DNA of 54,223 nucleotides from Trinickia soli (GCF_002879855.1 NZ_PNYB01000034.1:1-54223); one strand, 5' to 3'; positions 36,271 to 44,934 are shown, counted from the first letter of the stretch. Program-made: numbers and translations. The notes: generated by a model not told the origin, from the letters alone.

Positions 36271-36278
36271 GGCGAACC

Positions 36279-36539
36279 ATGTACGAATCACTCGCACCCG
36301 TGGCGAACGACCTGACCCACCTGAAGGCCACGCTGGCCTCGCCGATGAGCGATTCGCTCGTGAAGCGCGCCACCGCGGCGCTCGACGCGACCGCGAAGCA
36401 GCTCGCCGACGCCACGCAGAAAGCCGGCGCCGATCAGGAACGGGCCGAATTGCAGATTCTTTATCGCGGCTTCGTCGCGGCGCGCCGAATCGTGGCGCAC
36501 CTGCACGAGCTGCAAACGCACGGGCAAAGCCCGCGCTGA
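36279..36539 (+). CDS. hrpD6: HrpD6-like small T3SS protein
   Basis: An 86-residue, helical, soluble protein located between hrcD and the pilin gene as hrpD6 is in Xanthomonas. ATG 36279 begins 8 bases after the hrcD stop with a GAGG ribosome site. In Xanthomonas HrpD6 affects hrp gene expression and effector secretion. Position and size support the name; sequence similarity was not tested. Confidence 0.72.
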   Translation: MYESLAPVANDLTHLKATLASPMSDSLVKRATAALDATAKQLADATQKAGADQERAELQILYRGFVAARRIVAHLHELQTHGQSPR

Positions 36540-36628
36540 AACGAGCATCGCCTGGCACACCTCCCGGTCACGATGCCAGTTGTTCAACGACTGTAGTCCA
36601 CCTCAATCTTTTCCTATAGGAGAATGCT

Positions 36629-36814
36629 ATGTCCGCAGCATCCACAGTTGGAGCAGGCGCCGCTTCGGGCGGCATGAAGTCGTCGATGATGGCAATGATT
36701 CCGGTCATGCTGCAAGCGGCCGAGGATCAAATGATCATTTCGATGATCGAAGCCTTCACCAACGTCGAAAAGGCTGCCGCCTCGGGCGTACAGTCAGCGT
36801 CGCAGAAGTCGTAG
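36629..36814 (+). CDS. Small pilin/needle-like T3SS protein (HrpE/HrpY position)
   Basis: A 61-residue protein with a Gly/Ala/Ser-rich start, a Met-rich hydrophobic segment (MKSSMMAMIPVMLQAA) and a helical C-terminus (QMIISMIEAFTNVEKAAAS), the layout of T3SS needle and Hrp pilus subunits. The TAGGAG ribosome site is strong and a terminator follows at 36827, consistent with a short abundant mRNA. It is somewhat shorter than HrpE or HrpY (80-93 residues). It occupies the hrpE slot between hrpD6 and hpaB. Confidence 0.75.
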   Translation: MSAASTVGAGAASGGMKSSMMAMIPVMLQAAEDQMIISMIEAFTNVEKAAASGVQSASQKS

Positions 36815-36826
36815 CGGCATTGCTCG

Positions 36827-36860
36827 GCCGCCCGCCGCTTGCGCGGTGGGCGGCTTTTTT
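36827..36860 (+). terminator. Intrinsic terminator between pilin and hpaB
   Basis: A 10-bp GC stem (GCCGCCCGCC pairing with GGTGGGCGGC, one G-T pair), an 8-base loop, and six Ts at 36855-36860. It should stop most transcripts after the pilin gene and let a fraction continue to hpaB. Confidence 0.8.
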
Positions 36861-36899
36861 ATTGCCCATTGCAGCAGCGCTGCCTACAAGGAGCATCGC

Positions 36900-37355
36900 A
36901 TGAGCCTCGAACGTTACGGCGAGATCGTCCGCGAAACCTGCGCCGTGGTCGGTCTGCCCAATGCGGATTACGTGCTGCAAACGCATACGCTCGAAGTGGA
37001 AGGCTTCGACGTGCGGCTCGATCACTTCGAGAACGATCCGGCCGCGATGTACGTCAACTTCCATTACGGCACCGTCACGGCAGGCCGCACGCTGAACGTA
37101 TTTCGGCTGATGCTCGAGGCGAATCTGCTCATCTACGCGCAGGATCAGGCGCAGCTTGGGCTCGACGCCGATACGGGCGGCATCGTGTTGATCCTGCGGC
37201 TGCCGATCACCGACGACGTCAACGGCGATACAGTCGCCGAGCTGCTCACCCATTATGCAGAGCACGGCCGCTATTGGCGGCAGAACATCATCGAGTCGAG
37301 TGACGAGATGTTCGAAGGTATCGCTTCGGGTTCGTACTTCTGGCTGCGCGCCTAG
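36900..37355 (+). CDS. hpaB: General T3SS chaperone HpaB
   Basis: A 151-residue CesT/HpaB-like acidic protein (HpaB of Xanthomonas is ~157). It starts MSLERYGEIVRETCAVVGLP and shows the alternating beta-strand pattern of class IB chaperones (GFDVRLDHFENDP, GIVLILRLPI). It escorts effectors to HrcN. AAGGAG lies 6 bases before ATG 36900. Expression requires read-through of the upstream terminator or an unseen promoter. Confidence 0.88.
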   Translation: MSLERYGEIVRETCAVVGLPNADYVLQTHTLEVEGFDVRLDHFENDPAAMYVNFHYGTVTAGRTLNVFRLMLEANLLIYAQDQAQLGLDADTGGIVLILRLPITDDVNGDTVAELLTHYAEHGRYWRQNIIESSDEMFEGIASGSYFWLRA

Positions 37356-37419
37356 TCGAGGGCCCTCCTACGCGGCGTACCACGCGATCGAGCCAAAGAC
37401 CCCACCCCGGCATCTTTTC

Positions 37420-38739
37420 CTAATGCTGCGACGCCACGGCCGCGCACGCGCCACCGGCGACCGCCGCGAGCGCATTGCAGGCGTTGACGGTCTGCGTGGC
37501 GCCGGTGCTGCTCACACTGCCTTTGAGCGCCGCATAGACGTGCGCCGCGTCGAGATGCGGATCGACGGCCAGCAGCAGCGCGGCGATGCCCGACACGTAA
37601 GCCGCCGAAAACGATGAGCCGGACAGGAAATCGTAGTGTCCACCCGGCGTCAAGGTCAGCACGTCGCGACCCGGTGCGTAGACGACGTCGCTCACGTGCG
37701 AGCCCGGCAAATCTGCGCCGATCACGTTGGGCACGCCAACCGGAAACGCATGGCGGTCGCCGTCCGGCGGCACCGCACCGACCACGATCGCACCATGCCC
37801 TAGCGCGTAATCGACGAGTTGCGCAAGCAACGGATCGGGCGGACCCGTCAGGCTTAGATTGATGACTTGCGCATGGGACTCGATCGCGGCCGACAGCGCT
37901 TCCGCGAGCGTCAGCGAGTTGCACAGCGACGCACCTGTCTCCGGCACGCTCCAGCACGCTTTGAGCGCCAGTATCCGTGCCCCGGGCGCGACCCCCATCA
38001 CGCCGCGTCCGTCGCTGGGAGTTGCCGCGATGACGCCCGCGACGGCCGTGCCGTGCACGTCGCGATTGAAGTGCGCCATGTCGCGCTCGACGAAATCGCG
38101 CGTCAGCGCGATCCTGCCCGACAAACCAGGATGCCGCGTATCGACGCCCGTATCGATCACGGCAACTCGCACACCGTCGCCATGCGTCACACGCTGCGCG
38201 GCGAGCGCATCGATTTCTTCCAGGCCGCGCTGCAGCGACTCGTAACCGGTGTCGTAGCGCAACGACGTGCTCAACGTCCGGAACGACTGCAGCGGCTCGG
38301 CGAGCCGCACCCGGCGGTCGTGTGCGAGCTTCGACAGCAGCACGTCGCGCCGCTGGCCATCGGTGATTTCGAGCACGGCGCAATGCACATGAAGCGGCAG
38401 GATCGGCCAGGCTGTCAGCTCGCGCAGGCGATAATCCTTGGCCAGCGCGGCCATCATCGCCCGCGCGCTGCCGTACGCGAGGTAGCCCGGTGGGCTGCCG
38501 TAACCGCCGGCCGTGGTCCCTGCCATCGTTGGGACCGATTCCGCCGGATTCTCGACCGCAATGACCACCATTTTGTCGGTGGCCGAGGTCATCCGCGCCA
38601 CCACGGCAGGATCGACGTCGTTCGCCGACGGCGGAATGAGCAAGGGGCTGCTGCTACACGCGGCAAGCCATAACGCTGCGGCCGCGCCCAGCCAGGCAGG
38701 CCGGCGCCACCACGCGCCTCCTGCGGCACATCGATTCAT
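37420..38739 (-). CDS. Subtilisin-like (S8) serine protease lipoprotein
   Basis: A 439-residue protein with a lipobox LAAC (Cys28), an N-terminal ~150-residue domain, and an S8 catalytic domain with an intact triad: D196 (VIDTGVD), H229 (DVHGTAVAG) and S376 (SGSSFSAA). The N-terminal part ends with DRRVRLAEPL, the pattern closing subtilase pro-domains. It should sit in the outer or inner membrane facing the periplasm or outside. It converges with hpaB. The N-terminal domain recurs in the truncated gene at 41193, and its end resembles the tail of the nearby anti-sigma factor. Confidence 0.88.
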   Translation of the reverse strand: MNRCAAGGAWWRRPAWLGAAAALWLAACSSSPLLIPPSANDVDPAVVARMTSATDKMVVIAVENPAESVPTMAGTTAGGYGSPPGYLAYGSARAMMAALAKDYRLRELTAWPILPLHVHCAVLEITDGQRRDVLLSKLAHDRRVRLAEPLQSFRTLSTSLRYDTGYESLQRGLEEIDALAAQRVTHGDGVRVAVIDTGVDTRHPGLSGRIALTRDFVERDMAHFNRDVHGTAVAGVIAATPSDGRGVMGVAPGARILALKACWSVPETGASLCNSLTLAEALSAAIESHAQVINLSLTGPPDPLLAQLVDYALGHGAIVVGAVPPDGDRHAFPVGVPNVIGADLPGSHVSDVVYAPGRDVLTLTPGGHYDFLSGSSFSAAYVSGIAALLLAVDPHLDAAHVYAALKGSVSSTGATQTVNACNALAAVAGGACAAVASQH

Positions 38740-39022
38740 CGGTCGTTCCTTGTTTCCTTCGTTCGTTGGCTACCGAACGGCGTCGACCGTGGCCGATGCG
38801 TGACAGCAGCGCATGACGGTGAGTACCTCACCCCGCACGGAATGTTGCAATAGGGAGGGCCCCGGGTCGAGTTTTTTTTTGATCTGATTTACGATACGCC
38901 CCCAGGTCGGATCGCGCAGACGCCGTTTTCGGCGCGAGCGGCGTTCACCGCATTCACCGCGTTCAGCGCGTTCATCAGTAGGCAGCCGGCCCGTGCCGGC
39001 CGCGAGTCGAGTCGTTGTTTCT

Positions 39023-39793
39023 ATGAAGTCGAGGCGCAGTACGACCGCTCCGTCCCGAAGCGCAGCCACCGCGCCTGCGCGCGTGGTCTGGACGCATTGC
39101 ATCGTCGCCGCTTGCGCGTTGCTGCCGCAGGCGGCCGCCGCCGCGCCGAACGGTTGGCAATTCGAGGTCAGCGGCGCAACCGGCGCTACGACGCGCGGCA
39201 TCGTCGAAAGCGACAAGACGCCGACGGTCGGTATCGGCGCAAGCTGGTACCCCGATCCGGGCGGCGGTTTTTTCATCGGTGCGTCGGCATTGACGATGCG
39301 CTCGACGCACTTTCCGGAAACGGGCGCCAAGATCGTTGCCGATGCCGGCTACATGTGGCGGATCGATGGCGACTGGAGCATCCAGGCCATTGTCTCGCGC
39401 TATCAGTTCGAGCATGTGCCGTTCGCCGCGCGGTTGGGCTACGACGAAGTCGCGCTGCGCGGCGGATGGCGCGACACCGTGTTCGCCTCCGTCACGGCCT
39501 CGCCCGATACCGCATTCGGTCCGTCGCCGAAATCGCGATCGTTCTCGTACGACATCGCAGGCCGGCTGCCGCTCGCCCACGGCTTCTCGGCGACAGCCGG
39601 CATCGGGTACTACGATCTGCGCGCCCAGTTGGGCAGCGGCTTCGTTTATGCCGATGCCGGGCTAACTTACGAGTATGGCTCGATGCAGCTCGATCTCTGG
39701 TATATCGGTACACGCGCGTCCACGCAGATGCAGGCGCAAATCGGCGCCCTGCTCGCCCACCGTTGGGTCGCCGACGTCATCTGGCATTTTTGA
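39023..39793 (+). CDS. Outer-membrane beta-barrel protein (putative porin, TIGR02001-like)
   Basis: A 256-residue protein. After a signal peptide ending at ALLPQAAAAAP, it shows repeated amphipathic strands with aromatic girdle residues and ends in a terminal Phe (WHF), the hallmark of beta barrels. The order (ATTRGIVESDKTPTVGIGASWYPD, then ADAGY, YDLRAQLGSGF) recalls the TorF/TIGR02001 group of small putative porins. ATG 39023 is preferred to the upstream 38993 since a signal peptide starts there. No PIP box. Substrate unknown. Confidence 0.75.
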   Translation: MKSRRSTTAPSRSAATAPARVVWTHCIVAACALLPQAAAAAPNGWQFEVSGATGATTRGIVESDKTPTVGIGASWYPDPGGGFFIGASALTMRSTHFPETGAKIVADAGYMWRIDGDWSIQAIVSRYQFEHVPFAARLGYDEVALRGGWRDTVFASVTASPDTAFGPSPKSRSFSYDIAGRLPLAHGFSATAGIGYYDLRAQLGSGFVYADAGLTYEYGSMQLDLWYIGTRASTQMQAQIGALLAHRWVADVIWHF

Positions 39794-39846
39794 GTGCATC
39801 ACGGACGCGATGCCAGGCGCCGGCCCGCCGAGGGCGCGCGGCACGA

Positions 39847-40530
39847 TTACTGCCCGCTCGGCGTCTGCGCGATCGGCTCGGCGAACCGCACGCCCGGCGC
39901 GGTGCGCAATGCGGCCGCATCGGCGTCGAAAGATGCCTTTGGGTCGAGCGGCGCGAGCGAATAAACGCCCCTCGCATCTGGGCCGGCGACGATCTGCAGG
40001 TTCCGCGAAACCAGCAGCGTCTGCAGTTCGCGAACGGACATCCGCTCGTCGACGACGAGCCGGATCGCCGCGCGATCGGGGCTGGCAACCGGTTCGGACA
40101 ACGTGCGATATACCGCCGCCGGCCCGGCCCGCTGCCGTTCGTCGAGCACGGCGCGCGCGCCCGATTGCAGCAGCACGAGCGCGGCCACGCCGTATGCCAG
40201 CGTCATTGCGACACGCGAGCGCGCGTTCGCCGCAGCCTGGGGCCGCCGCGCTTGTGCCGGATGCGCCTGGGTGTCGCCTTCGACATCCCCGATCCGTTGC
40301 AGCAGCCTGGCGAGTCCGTGCTCGACGCGCGGCACCTGCGGCTCGCGCCCGTTCATCGTCAGGCACAGGTCGCGCTGACGCGAGAATTCGGACAGGCACA
40401 AGGCACACCCGCGCAGATGTTCGTTCACCCTGCGCAACTCGTTCGCGTCGGCCGTACCGTTCACGACCCACGGCAGCACCTCCCAGACACGTAGGTGCAT
40501 GCGTTCGTCGTCGACTGCTATCATGCTCAT
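39847..40530 (-). CDS. Anti-sigma factor, zinc-finger type, with subtilase pro-domain-like tail
   Basis: A 227-residue membrane protein. The cytoplasmic end has a zf-HC2/ZAS motif (H38, C42, C45) that binds the ECF sigma factor; one transmembrane helix spans about 107-122; the periplasmic part (155-220) closes with APGVRFAEPI. This ending matches subtilase pro-domains, including the neighbouring S8 protein (DRRVRLAEPL). ATG 40530 overlaps the sigma factor stop (ATGA), a classic sigma/anti-sigma pair. Proteolysis of the periplasmic part would release the sigma factor; that this is done by the S8 protease is inference. Confidence 0.85.
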   Translation of the reverse strand: MSMIAVDDERMHLRVWEVLPWVVNGTADANELRRVNEHLRGCALCLSEFSRQRDLCLTMNGREPQVPRVEHGLARLLQRIGDVEGDTQAHPAQARRPQAAANARSRVAMTLAYGVAALVLLQSGARAVLDERQRAGPAAVYRTLSEPVASPDRAAIRLVVDERMSVRELQTLLVSRNLQIVAGPDARGVYSLAPLDPKASFDADAAALRTAPGVRFAEPIAQTPSGQ

Positions 40531-41117
40531 CGCTCGTCTCCGGTCACGCCTGCCAGCATCGGCATCACGTTGCGCAACTTGACGCGGGCATGGAACATCC
40601 GCGCCTTGACCGTCGTTACCGTCGATTCGGTAATCTGCGCGATCTCTTCTAGCGAATGGCCCATGACATACGCGAGTTCCATCACCAAGCGCTGCTCGGG
40701 CGAGAGTTTCCTGAGCCCCTTGTCGATCCAGTCGGCCTGCTCATGATCGACAAATGGCTCCACTGCCTCGCCTTCGAAGTCAGCGGCGAACTCCTGATAG
40801 CGGAAGCTGCCGTCGCGCAGCGCACGCAGCGTCACGCGATACGCGATGCCCATCAGCCACGTGGATACGCGCGCATCGCCACGGAACGCCCCCGCCTTTT
40901 GCCAAACCACCATGAACGTATCGTTGATGACTTCCTCGATCAGATCCGGACGCCTTGTAAAGCGGTTGAGAAAGCGCGCGAGCCGGCCATGGTACGCCCG
41001 GTAAAGCTGCGCCAGCGCTTGCTTGTCCTGGTCCGCCACGCGCCGCAATAGGCGCAGGTCGTCCGCATCGGTAGCGTGTTCGTCGTCGAAAAACGGAGTG
41101 GCTTGATTCAATAGCAT
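40527..41117 (-). CDS. ECF-type RNA polymerase sigma factor
   Basis: A 196-residue sigma-70 family protein: region 2 with LIEEVINDTFMVVWQKAGAFRG and region 4 with LSPEQRLVMELAYVMGHSLEEIAQITESTVTTVKARMFHARVKLR. It is followed, with overlap, by its anti-sigma factor. Regulon unknown. The neighbouring S8 protease, barrel and pro-domain lipoprotein are likely targets or partners by location. Confidence 0.93.
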   Translation of the reverse strand: MLLNQATPFFDDEHATDADDLRLLRRVADQDKQALAQLYRAYHGRLARFLNRFTRRPDLIEEVINDTFMVVWQKAGAFRGDARVSTWLMGIAYRVTLRALRDGSFRYQEFAADFEGEAVEPFVDHEQADWIDKGLRKLSPEQRLVMELAYVMGHSLEEIAQITESTVTTVKARMFHARVKLRNVMPMLAGVTGDER

Positions 41118-41192
41118 GACGCGGATCGCGGTTGGAGCAAGCGCTAGGACCCCGTAGGTAGCGCGAAGCGATGAAAAAGTTGCGAGACAGGG

Positions 41193-41789
41193 TCAAAAAA
41201 AACCTGCCGCGGCGCCAGCTCCTATGTACTGGACTTCGCACCATGCCACAAGGGAGGCGACAGCTGATTCGGAGGTAAGGAAATCCTTACCCGCGACGGC
41301 AAGCAGTTCGCCTTTCCGGTCGCGCAGTATCCCGGCGCAGCCGCGCTGGCATCGGTCCGTAGCGGCGTCAGGCGTGCGAAAATTGACCAGCGGCTGCGCA
41401 AGTCGCACGCGCCGGTCTGCCGTGAGCTTCCTCAACAGCGCGTCGCGCGATTGCCTGCCTTCGATTTCGAGCACGACGCAATGCAGTTGCAGCGAAACGA
41501 TAGGCCACTCGAAGATCTCGCGCAATCGGTAATCCCGCTCGAGCGCAGCAACCGTCGCCTTCGTCTGCGAATCGAGGTAATCGCCGGGCCAGCGGCCCAC
41601 ACCGGCGGCGATCCCGACGACCACCATCCGATCGCCGGCGACGGCCATCCGCCTTACCGCGGCGGCCGTCTGCTCCTCTGGCAGTGGAACCAGCGTGAGG
41701 CGGGCGCATGCTGCGAGCAACAGCGACAGGAGCACGGCACAGCAGGCCTGCCGCAGCTTCGCCGCTGTCCCCGCATCCGGGAAAATCAA
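41193..41789 (-). CDS. Lipoprotein with subtilase N-terminal domain but no protease domain
   Basis: About 198 residues from TTG 41789, which has GGAGAG 7 bases upstream; a GTG at 41894 is an alternative without ribosome site. It has a lipobox LAAC (Cys28, same position as in the S8 protein). The next ~115 residues align with the S8 N-terminus: (D)RMVVVGI, DYRLREIFEWPIVSLQLHCVVLEI, QSRDALLRKLTADRRVRLAQPLVNFRT. After that point the catalytic domain is missing and an unrelated Cys-containing tail of ~60 residues follows. It may be a truncated paralogue (decaying pseudogene) or a free pro-domain that inhibits or guides the protease. Confidence 0.75.
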   Translation of the reverse strand: MIFPDAGTAAKLRQACCAVLLSLLLAACARLTLVPLPEEQTAAAVRRMAVAGDRMVVVGIAAGVGRWPGDYLDSQTKATVAALERDYRLREIFEWPIVSLQLHCVVLEIEGRQSRDALLRKLTADRRVRLAQPLVNFRTPDAATDRCQRGCAGILRDRKGELLAVAGKDFLTSESAVASLVAWCEVQYIGAGAAAGFF

Positions 41790-41894
41790 CAAGGGTCTCT
41801 CCAGCGTTGGGCGGCCTCGCTCGGGGGTCAGCCTGCCGGTTGGCGATCGCGTCCGCGCCTGCTCATCGGCGGTTGCCCCGCCGCCCGGGCTCAC

Positions 41895-42572
41895 TCACTG
41901 CAAATGAAATATCGCAGTACGTGCCATGTACGCGCTGAAATGTTGCAACGCCCAGACAACTATTCCTTTCACATCCGGCCATCCCGGGGCGGCCGGCCCA
42001 CTATCCGGCCCGCTGTCCGGCCCGCTGTCCGGCCCGCTGTCCGGCGCGTCGTCGTCGGCTGCGATGCTGACCCGGGACATCCGCATGCCGTCGGCCTCTC
42101 CCGCCGTGTGCGAAAAGACCGACAGGCGCCACTTGGCGAGGATGTGCTCGATTCGGCGCGCGTACTGGTCGCGCTCGGCCGGCGTCTCGGAATGGTAGGC
42201 GCCGACCGCCGTCCAGGTATTGCCGTACTTGTTCATCATGCGGCGCAGGTGCCACGCCCCGACATAGACGTTCGCGCACGGCCGCATCAACGTCGCGCGG
42301 GAGATGTGGTAGCGATCGAGTTCGCGCAAATGGATCGAATTGATTTGCATGACGCCGTAATCGATCGAACCGTTCGCGTTGCGATGCATGGCATCGGGCC
42401 GGTTATGCGATTCGAGCCACGCAATGGCGCGCAGCACCATCGAATTGACATGCTGGTAGGCGCCGGCCTCGTCAAAGCAATCGGCGTGTGCGGGATCGGC
42501 CCACGTGCAGGCCAGGCAGAGCAAAGCGGCAAGGGCGAGCGATCGGGATAGGCGGCGGGTTTTCGTCGGCAT
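41895..42572 (-). CDS. hpaH: T3SS-type lytic transglycosylase (IpgF/HpaH-like)
   Basis: A 225-residue secreted muramidase. After a signal peptide (ends HADCF) it has the SLT catalytic pattern: AIAWLESHN with the catalytic Glu, NGSIDYGVMQINSIHL, and NVYVGAWHLRRMMNKYGNTWTAVGAYHSE. Such enzymes open peptidoglycan for T3SS assembly. The C-terminus has four DSGP repeats. ATG 42572 is favoured by the signal peptide. A PIP box at 42649-42673 puts it in the Hrp regulon though it lies 5 kb from the hrc genes. Confidence 0.87.
   Translation of the reverse strand: MPTKTRRLSRSLALAALLCLACTWADPAHADCFDEAGAYQHVNSMVLRAIAWLESHNRPDAMHRNANGSIDYGVMQINSIHLRELDRYHISRATLMRPCANVYVGAWHLRRMMNKYGNTWTAVGAYHSETPAERDQYARRIEHILAKWRLSVFSHTAGEADGMRMSRVSIAADDDAPDSGPDSGPDSGPDSGPAAPGWPDVKGIVVWALQHFSAYMARTAIFHLQ
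42001..42048. repeat. Four tandem 12-bp repeats in the transglycosylase gene
   Basis: Unit CTGTCCGGCCCG, four copies (first with one change, last with one change), encoding DSGP repeats on the minus strand. In-frame length change by slippage would vary the linker. Confidence 0.9.
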
Positions 42573-42648
42573 TTCGCGTCGGTTCAAGCAAGCGTGCAAT
42601 TAAACGCAACCATTCTCGCCAATGCGAATGGTCCCGCTCTTCGCAATC

Positions 42649-42673
42649 GCGAAGTCCCGACACCGCTCCCGAA
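42649..42673 (-). promoter_or_regulatory. PIP/hrpII box for the lytic transglycosylase
   Basis: TTCGG-N15-TTCGC on the minus strand (42673-42669 and 42653-42649), fitting the TTCGB-N15-TTCGB consensus. The -10 candidate GAGAAT at 42617-42612 has the right spacing (31 bp) but is a weaker hexamer than at the other sites. Confidence 0.75.
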
Positions 42674-43299
42674 GCTCATGCGCTTCGGGTCACAGTTCAG
42701 CATTCGCGTATCAGACGCGCTTGCGGCGCACCGCTCGGATCAGGACGCGTTGGAAATCGCCGGCGTTCGCGGGGCGGGCGCATGCATCCCGAAATAATTT
42801 GTAGAAAGATCGACCTACATGCAGCAGACGCGACAGGAACAATCTGTCCGCGTGGTCCATCCTCGCCCTTACCCGGAGAATGAACAACGTAAGGGCCTAT
42901 GGTCTTCAGCGCATAATCGCTTTCAGGCACAGTTCCCGGTTATGCCCAGCTCGTCTACCGGTGTCCGCCAGCTTTGGATCGCCGGCGGCGACACTGTAGA
43001 TAATCAGAGTTGTTGCAGGAAGGCAGGCACGCTATCGGAAGGTGCGATTACAAGCGTTCTTCAGCCCCCCCGGGCAGCAGACTGGTTGTCGTGTCGTTTG
43101 ATTCTTAGACGAGGTCCGGGGGCGGTAGAATCGGCATGAATGAAAGCCCCCTCAGCAGAACGAAAAGAAGCCCCTCGTTCCGTGAAATGTCGGAGGGGAA
43201 GTTCATCGCGTTACCCATCGTGACGACTGCCGACGAGCGCGCCGATCGGCAATTCTTGACGTGATAACGAGATCGATGGGATTTTTCGAGGAACGCTTC
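42674..43299. other. Intergenic stretch without recognised gene
   Basis: Short open frames occur but none has a convincing ribosome site or recognisable product. An inverted repeat TGTAG-N10-CTACA lies near 42810. Composition shifts from high GC to the lower-GC chemoreceptor gene here, so it may mark an insertion edge. Confidence 0.5.
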
Positions 43300-44934
43300 T
43301 TAAACGGAGCGCGCTAACGCATGTCCACTGGGAAATGGCATTCTCAACACCTCGTTTTGAGGAGCGGCCACGCGCGCCGTCGATAACCCTGTGTCGGTGA
43401 CTTTAAATACAGCCACCGCGTTCTTCAGCGCTGTCGCTTGCTCCTCCAGAGAATGCGCTGCCGCGGATGCCTGCTCGACCAGCGCTGCATTTTGCTGCGT
43501 TACTCCATCCATCTGGCTGACGGCTTGATTAACCTGGTCAATGCCGCGGCTTTGTTCTTCCGATGCGGCGGCAATCTCACTGACTATATCGGCAACCCGT
43601 TTGATGGCCCGCCTGACCTGATCCATCGTCGCCCCCACCTCAGCAGCCTGTTTTGAGCCATCCTGAATTATGGCAACGGACGAGCCGATCAGATCCTTTA
43701 TTTCCTTTGCCGCAGCGGCTGAACGCTGGGCCAGGCTCCGGACTTCGCCCGCGACCACGGCAAAGCCTCGTCCTTGTTCGCCAGCACGCGCAGCTTCTAC
43801 AGCGGCATTGAGCGCCAGAATATTTGTCTGAAAGGCAATACCCTCAATTACACCAGTAATTTCAGAAATTTTGCTTGAACTTCCGCTAATTTTATTGATG
43901 GTCGCAACCATAGTTTGAACGGCATCATTGCCAGTATCGGCCATGCTGGTTGCATTTGTTGCAAGCGTATTTGCCTGCAATGCATGCTCCGTATTCTGCT
44001 TCACGGTCTCGGTCAGTTGAGTCATGCTGGATGCGGTTTGTTCAAGCGACGCGGCTTGTTCCTCAGTTCGGGAGGAAAGATCCGTATTGCCGCTCGCAAT
44101 TTCCTTTGACGCCGTAGAGACGGAATCAGTCGAGCTCCGAACTGAACTCAAGGCATCGGCAACCCGAGACATGAGTGTATTGAATGCGGTTGCGGTGTGC
44201 CCTATTTCATCCATACGGATTACGGGCGCACGAAGAGTGAGATCAAGTGAGCGACTAGTTTGCTGCAAAGCAGCTTGCATGCCGCGTAGACTTAATCTGA
44301 TATGCATCAAAACCCGAAACGCGATAATTCCAACAACGAAAAGAATCAGGCCGATCCCGGCGGATAGTGCCAAAATGGATTGCTGGTAGGCGTCATTGTT
44401 TTTGTTGTGCAAGTCGCCAGCAAGCTTCATATTGTAAGCCATATGCGCAGCCAATCCGGCGCGTAGCTTCTTGCTCGCCGCATCCAAAGGACCATCACCA
44501 AAGAGCATTTTTCTGGAGGTATCCATGTCGCCGGAACGGGATACCTCGATGAATTTCAGTGTGGCCGCTTTGTAATTATCGAGATTAACTTTGTTTGCCT
44601 CGGAGAACGCGCGCTCATTTTTATCGGCATGATCTGCAACGGAATATTTTTCAACCAGCTCATCCAGCGTCTTTTTTCTTGCCGCGACCGCTTCCTCGAT
44701 TTTTGATTTTCCTTCCAAATCCGGCGTCATCGCATGACGATAAAGAAATACGCGGATATCAGTCAGACTGGCGGTAATGGCATCGAGACTGGTTATCGCG
44801 GGAAGAACATTGCTGTATACATTTTCAAAACGGGATTGTGATTGATGTAATTGCCATACTCCATATCCTCCACTTACCAGCAGCGAAGCGGCAAAGAGAG
44901 TCAGGGCGAGAGTTAATCGATTTACGATGTTCAT
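43300..44934 (-). CDS. Methyl-accepting chemotaxis protein
   Basis: A 544-residue chemoreceptor with the standard layout: N-terminal transmembrane helix, a periplasmic four-helix-bundle sensor (about residues 33-190), second transmembrane helix ([15 protein letters not shown]), HAMP, and a signalling domain with the hairpin tip [42 protein letters not shown] ribosome site precedes the ATG. Base composition is clearly lower in GC than the genes on either side, which points to separate acquisition. Ligand unknown. Confidence 0.95.
   Translation of the reverse strand: MNIVNRLTLALTLFAASLLVSGGYGVWQLHQSQSRFENVYSNVLPAITSLDAITASLTDIRVFLYRHAMTPDLEGKSKIEEAVAARKKTLDELVEKYSVADHADKNERAFSEANKVNLDNYKAATLKFIEVSRSGDMDTSRKMLFGDGPLDAASKKLRAGLAAHMAYNMKLAGDLHNKNNDAYQQSILALSAGIGLILFVVGIIAFRVLMHIRLSLRGMQAALQQTSRSLDLTLRAPVIRMDEIGHTATAFNTLMSRVADALSSVRSSTDSVSTASKEIASGNTDLSSRTEEQAASLEQTASSMTQLTETVKQNTEHALQANTLATNATSMADTGNDAVQTMVATINKISGSSSKISEITGVIEGIAFQTNILALNAAVEAARAGEQGRGFAVVAGEVRSLAQRSAAAAKEIKDLIGSSVAIIQDGSKQAAEVGATMDQVRRAIKRVADIVSEIAAASEEQSRGIDQVNQAVSQMDGVTQQNAALVEQASAAAHSLEEQATALKNAVAVFKVTDTGLSTARVAAPQNEVLRMPFPSGHALARSV

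Noticed and set aside
38773-38797. PIP-like ATCGG-N15-TTCGG before the S8 protease
   Set aside because: One half deviates and no -10 hexamer lies at 30-31 bp; probably chance.
42819-43139. 106-codon plus frame between transglycosylase and chemoreceptor
   Set aside because: No start signal, no recognisable product, odd composition.
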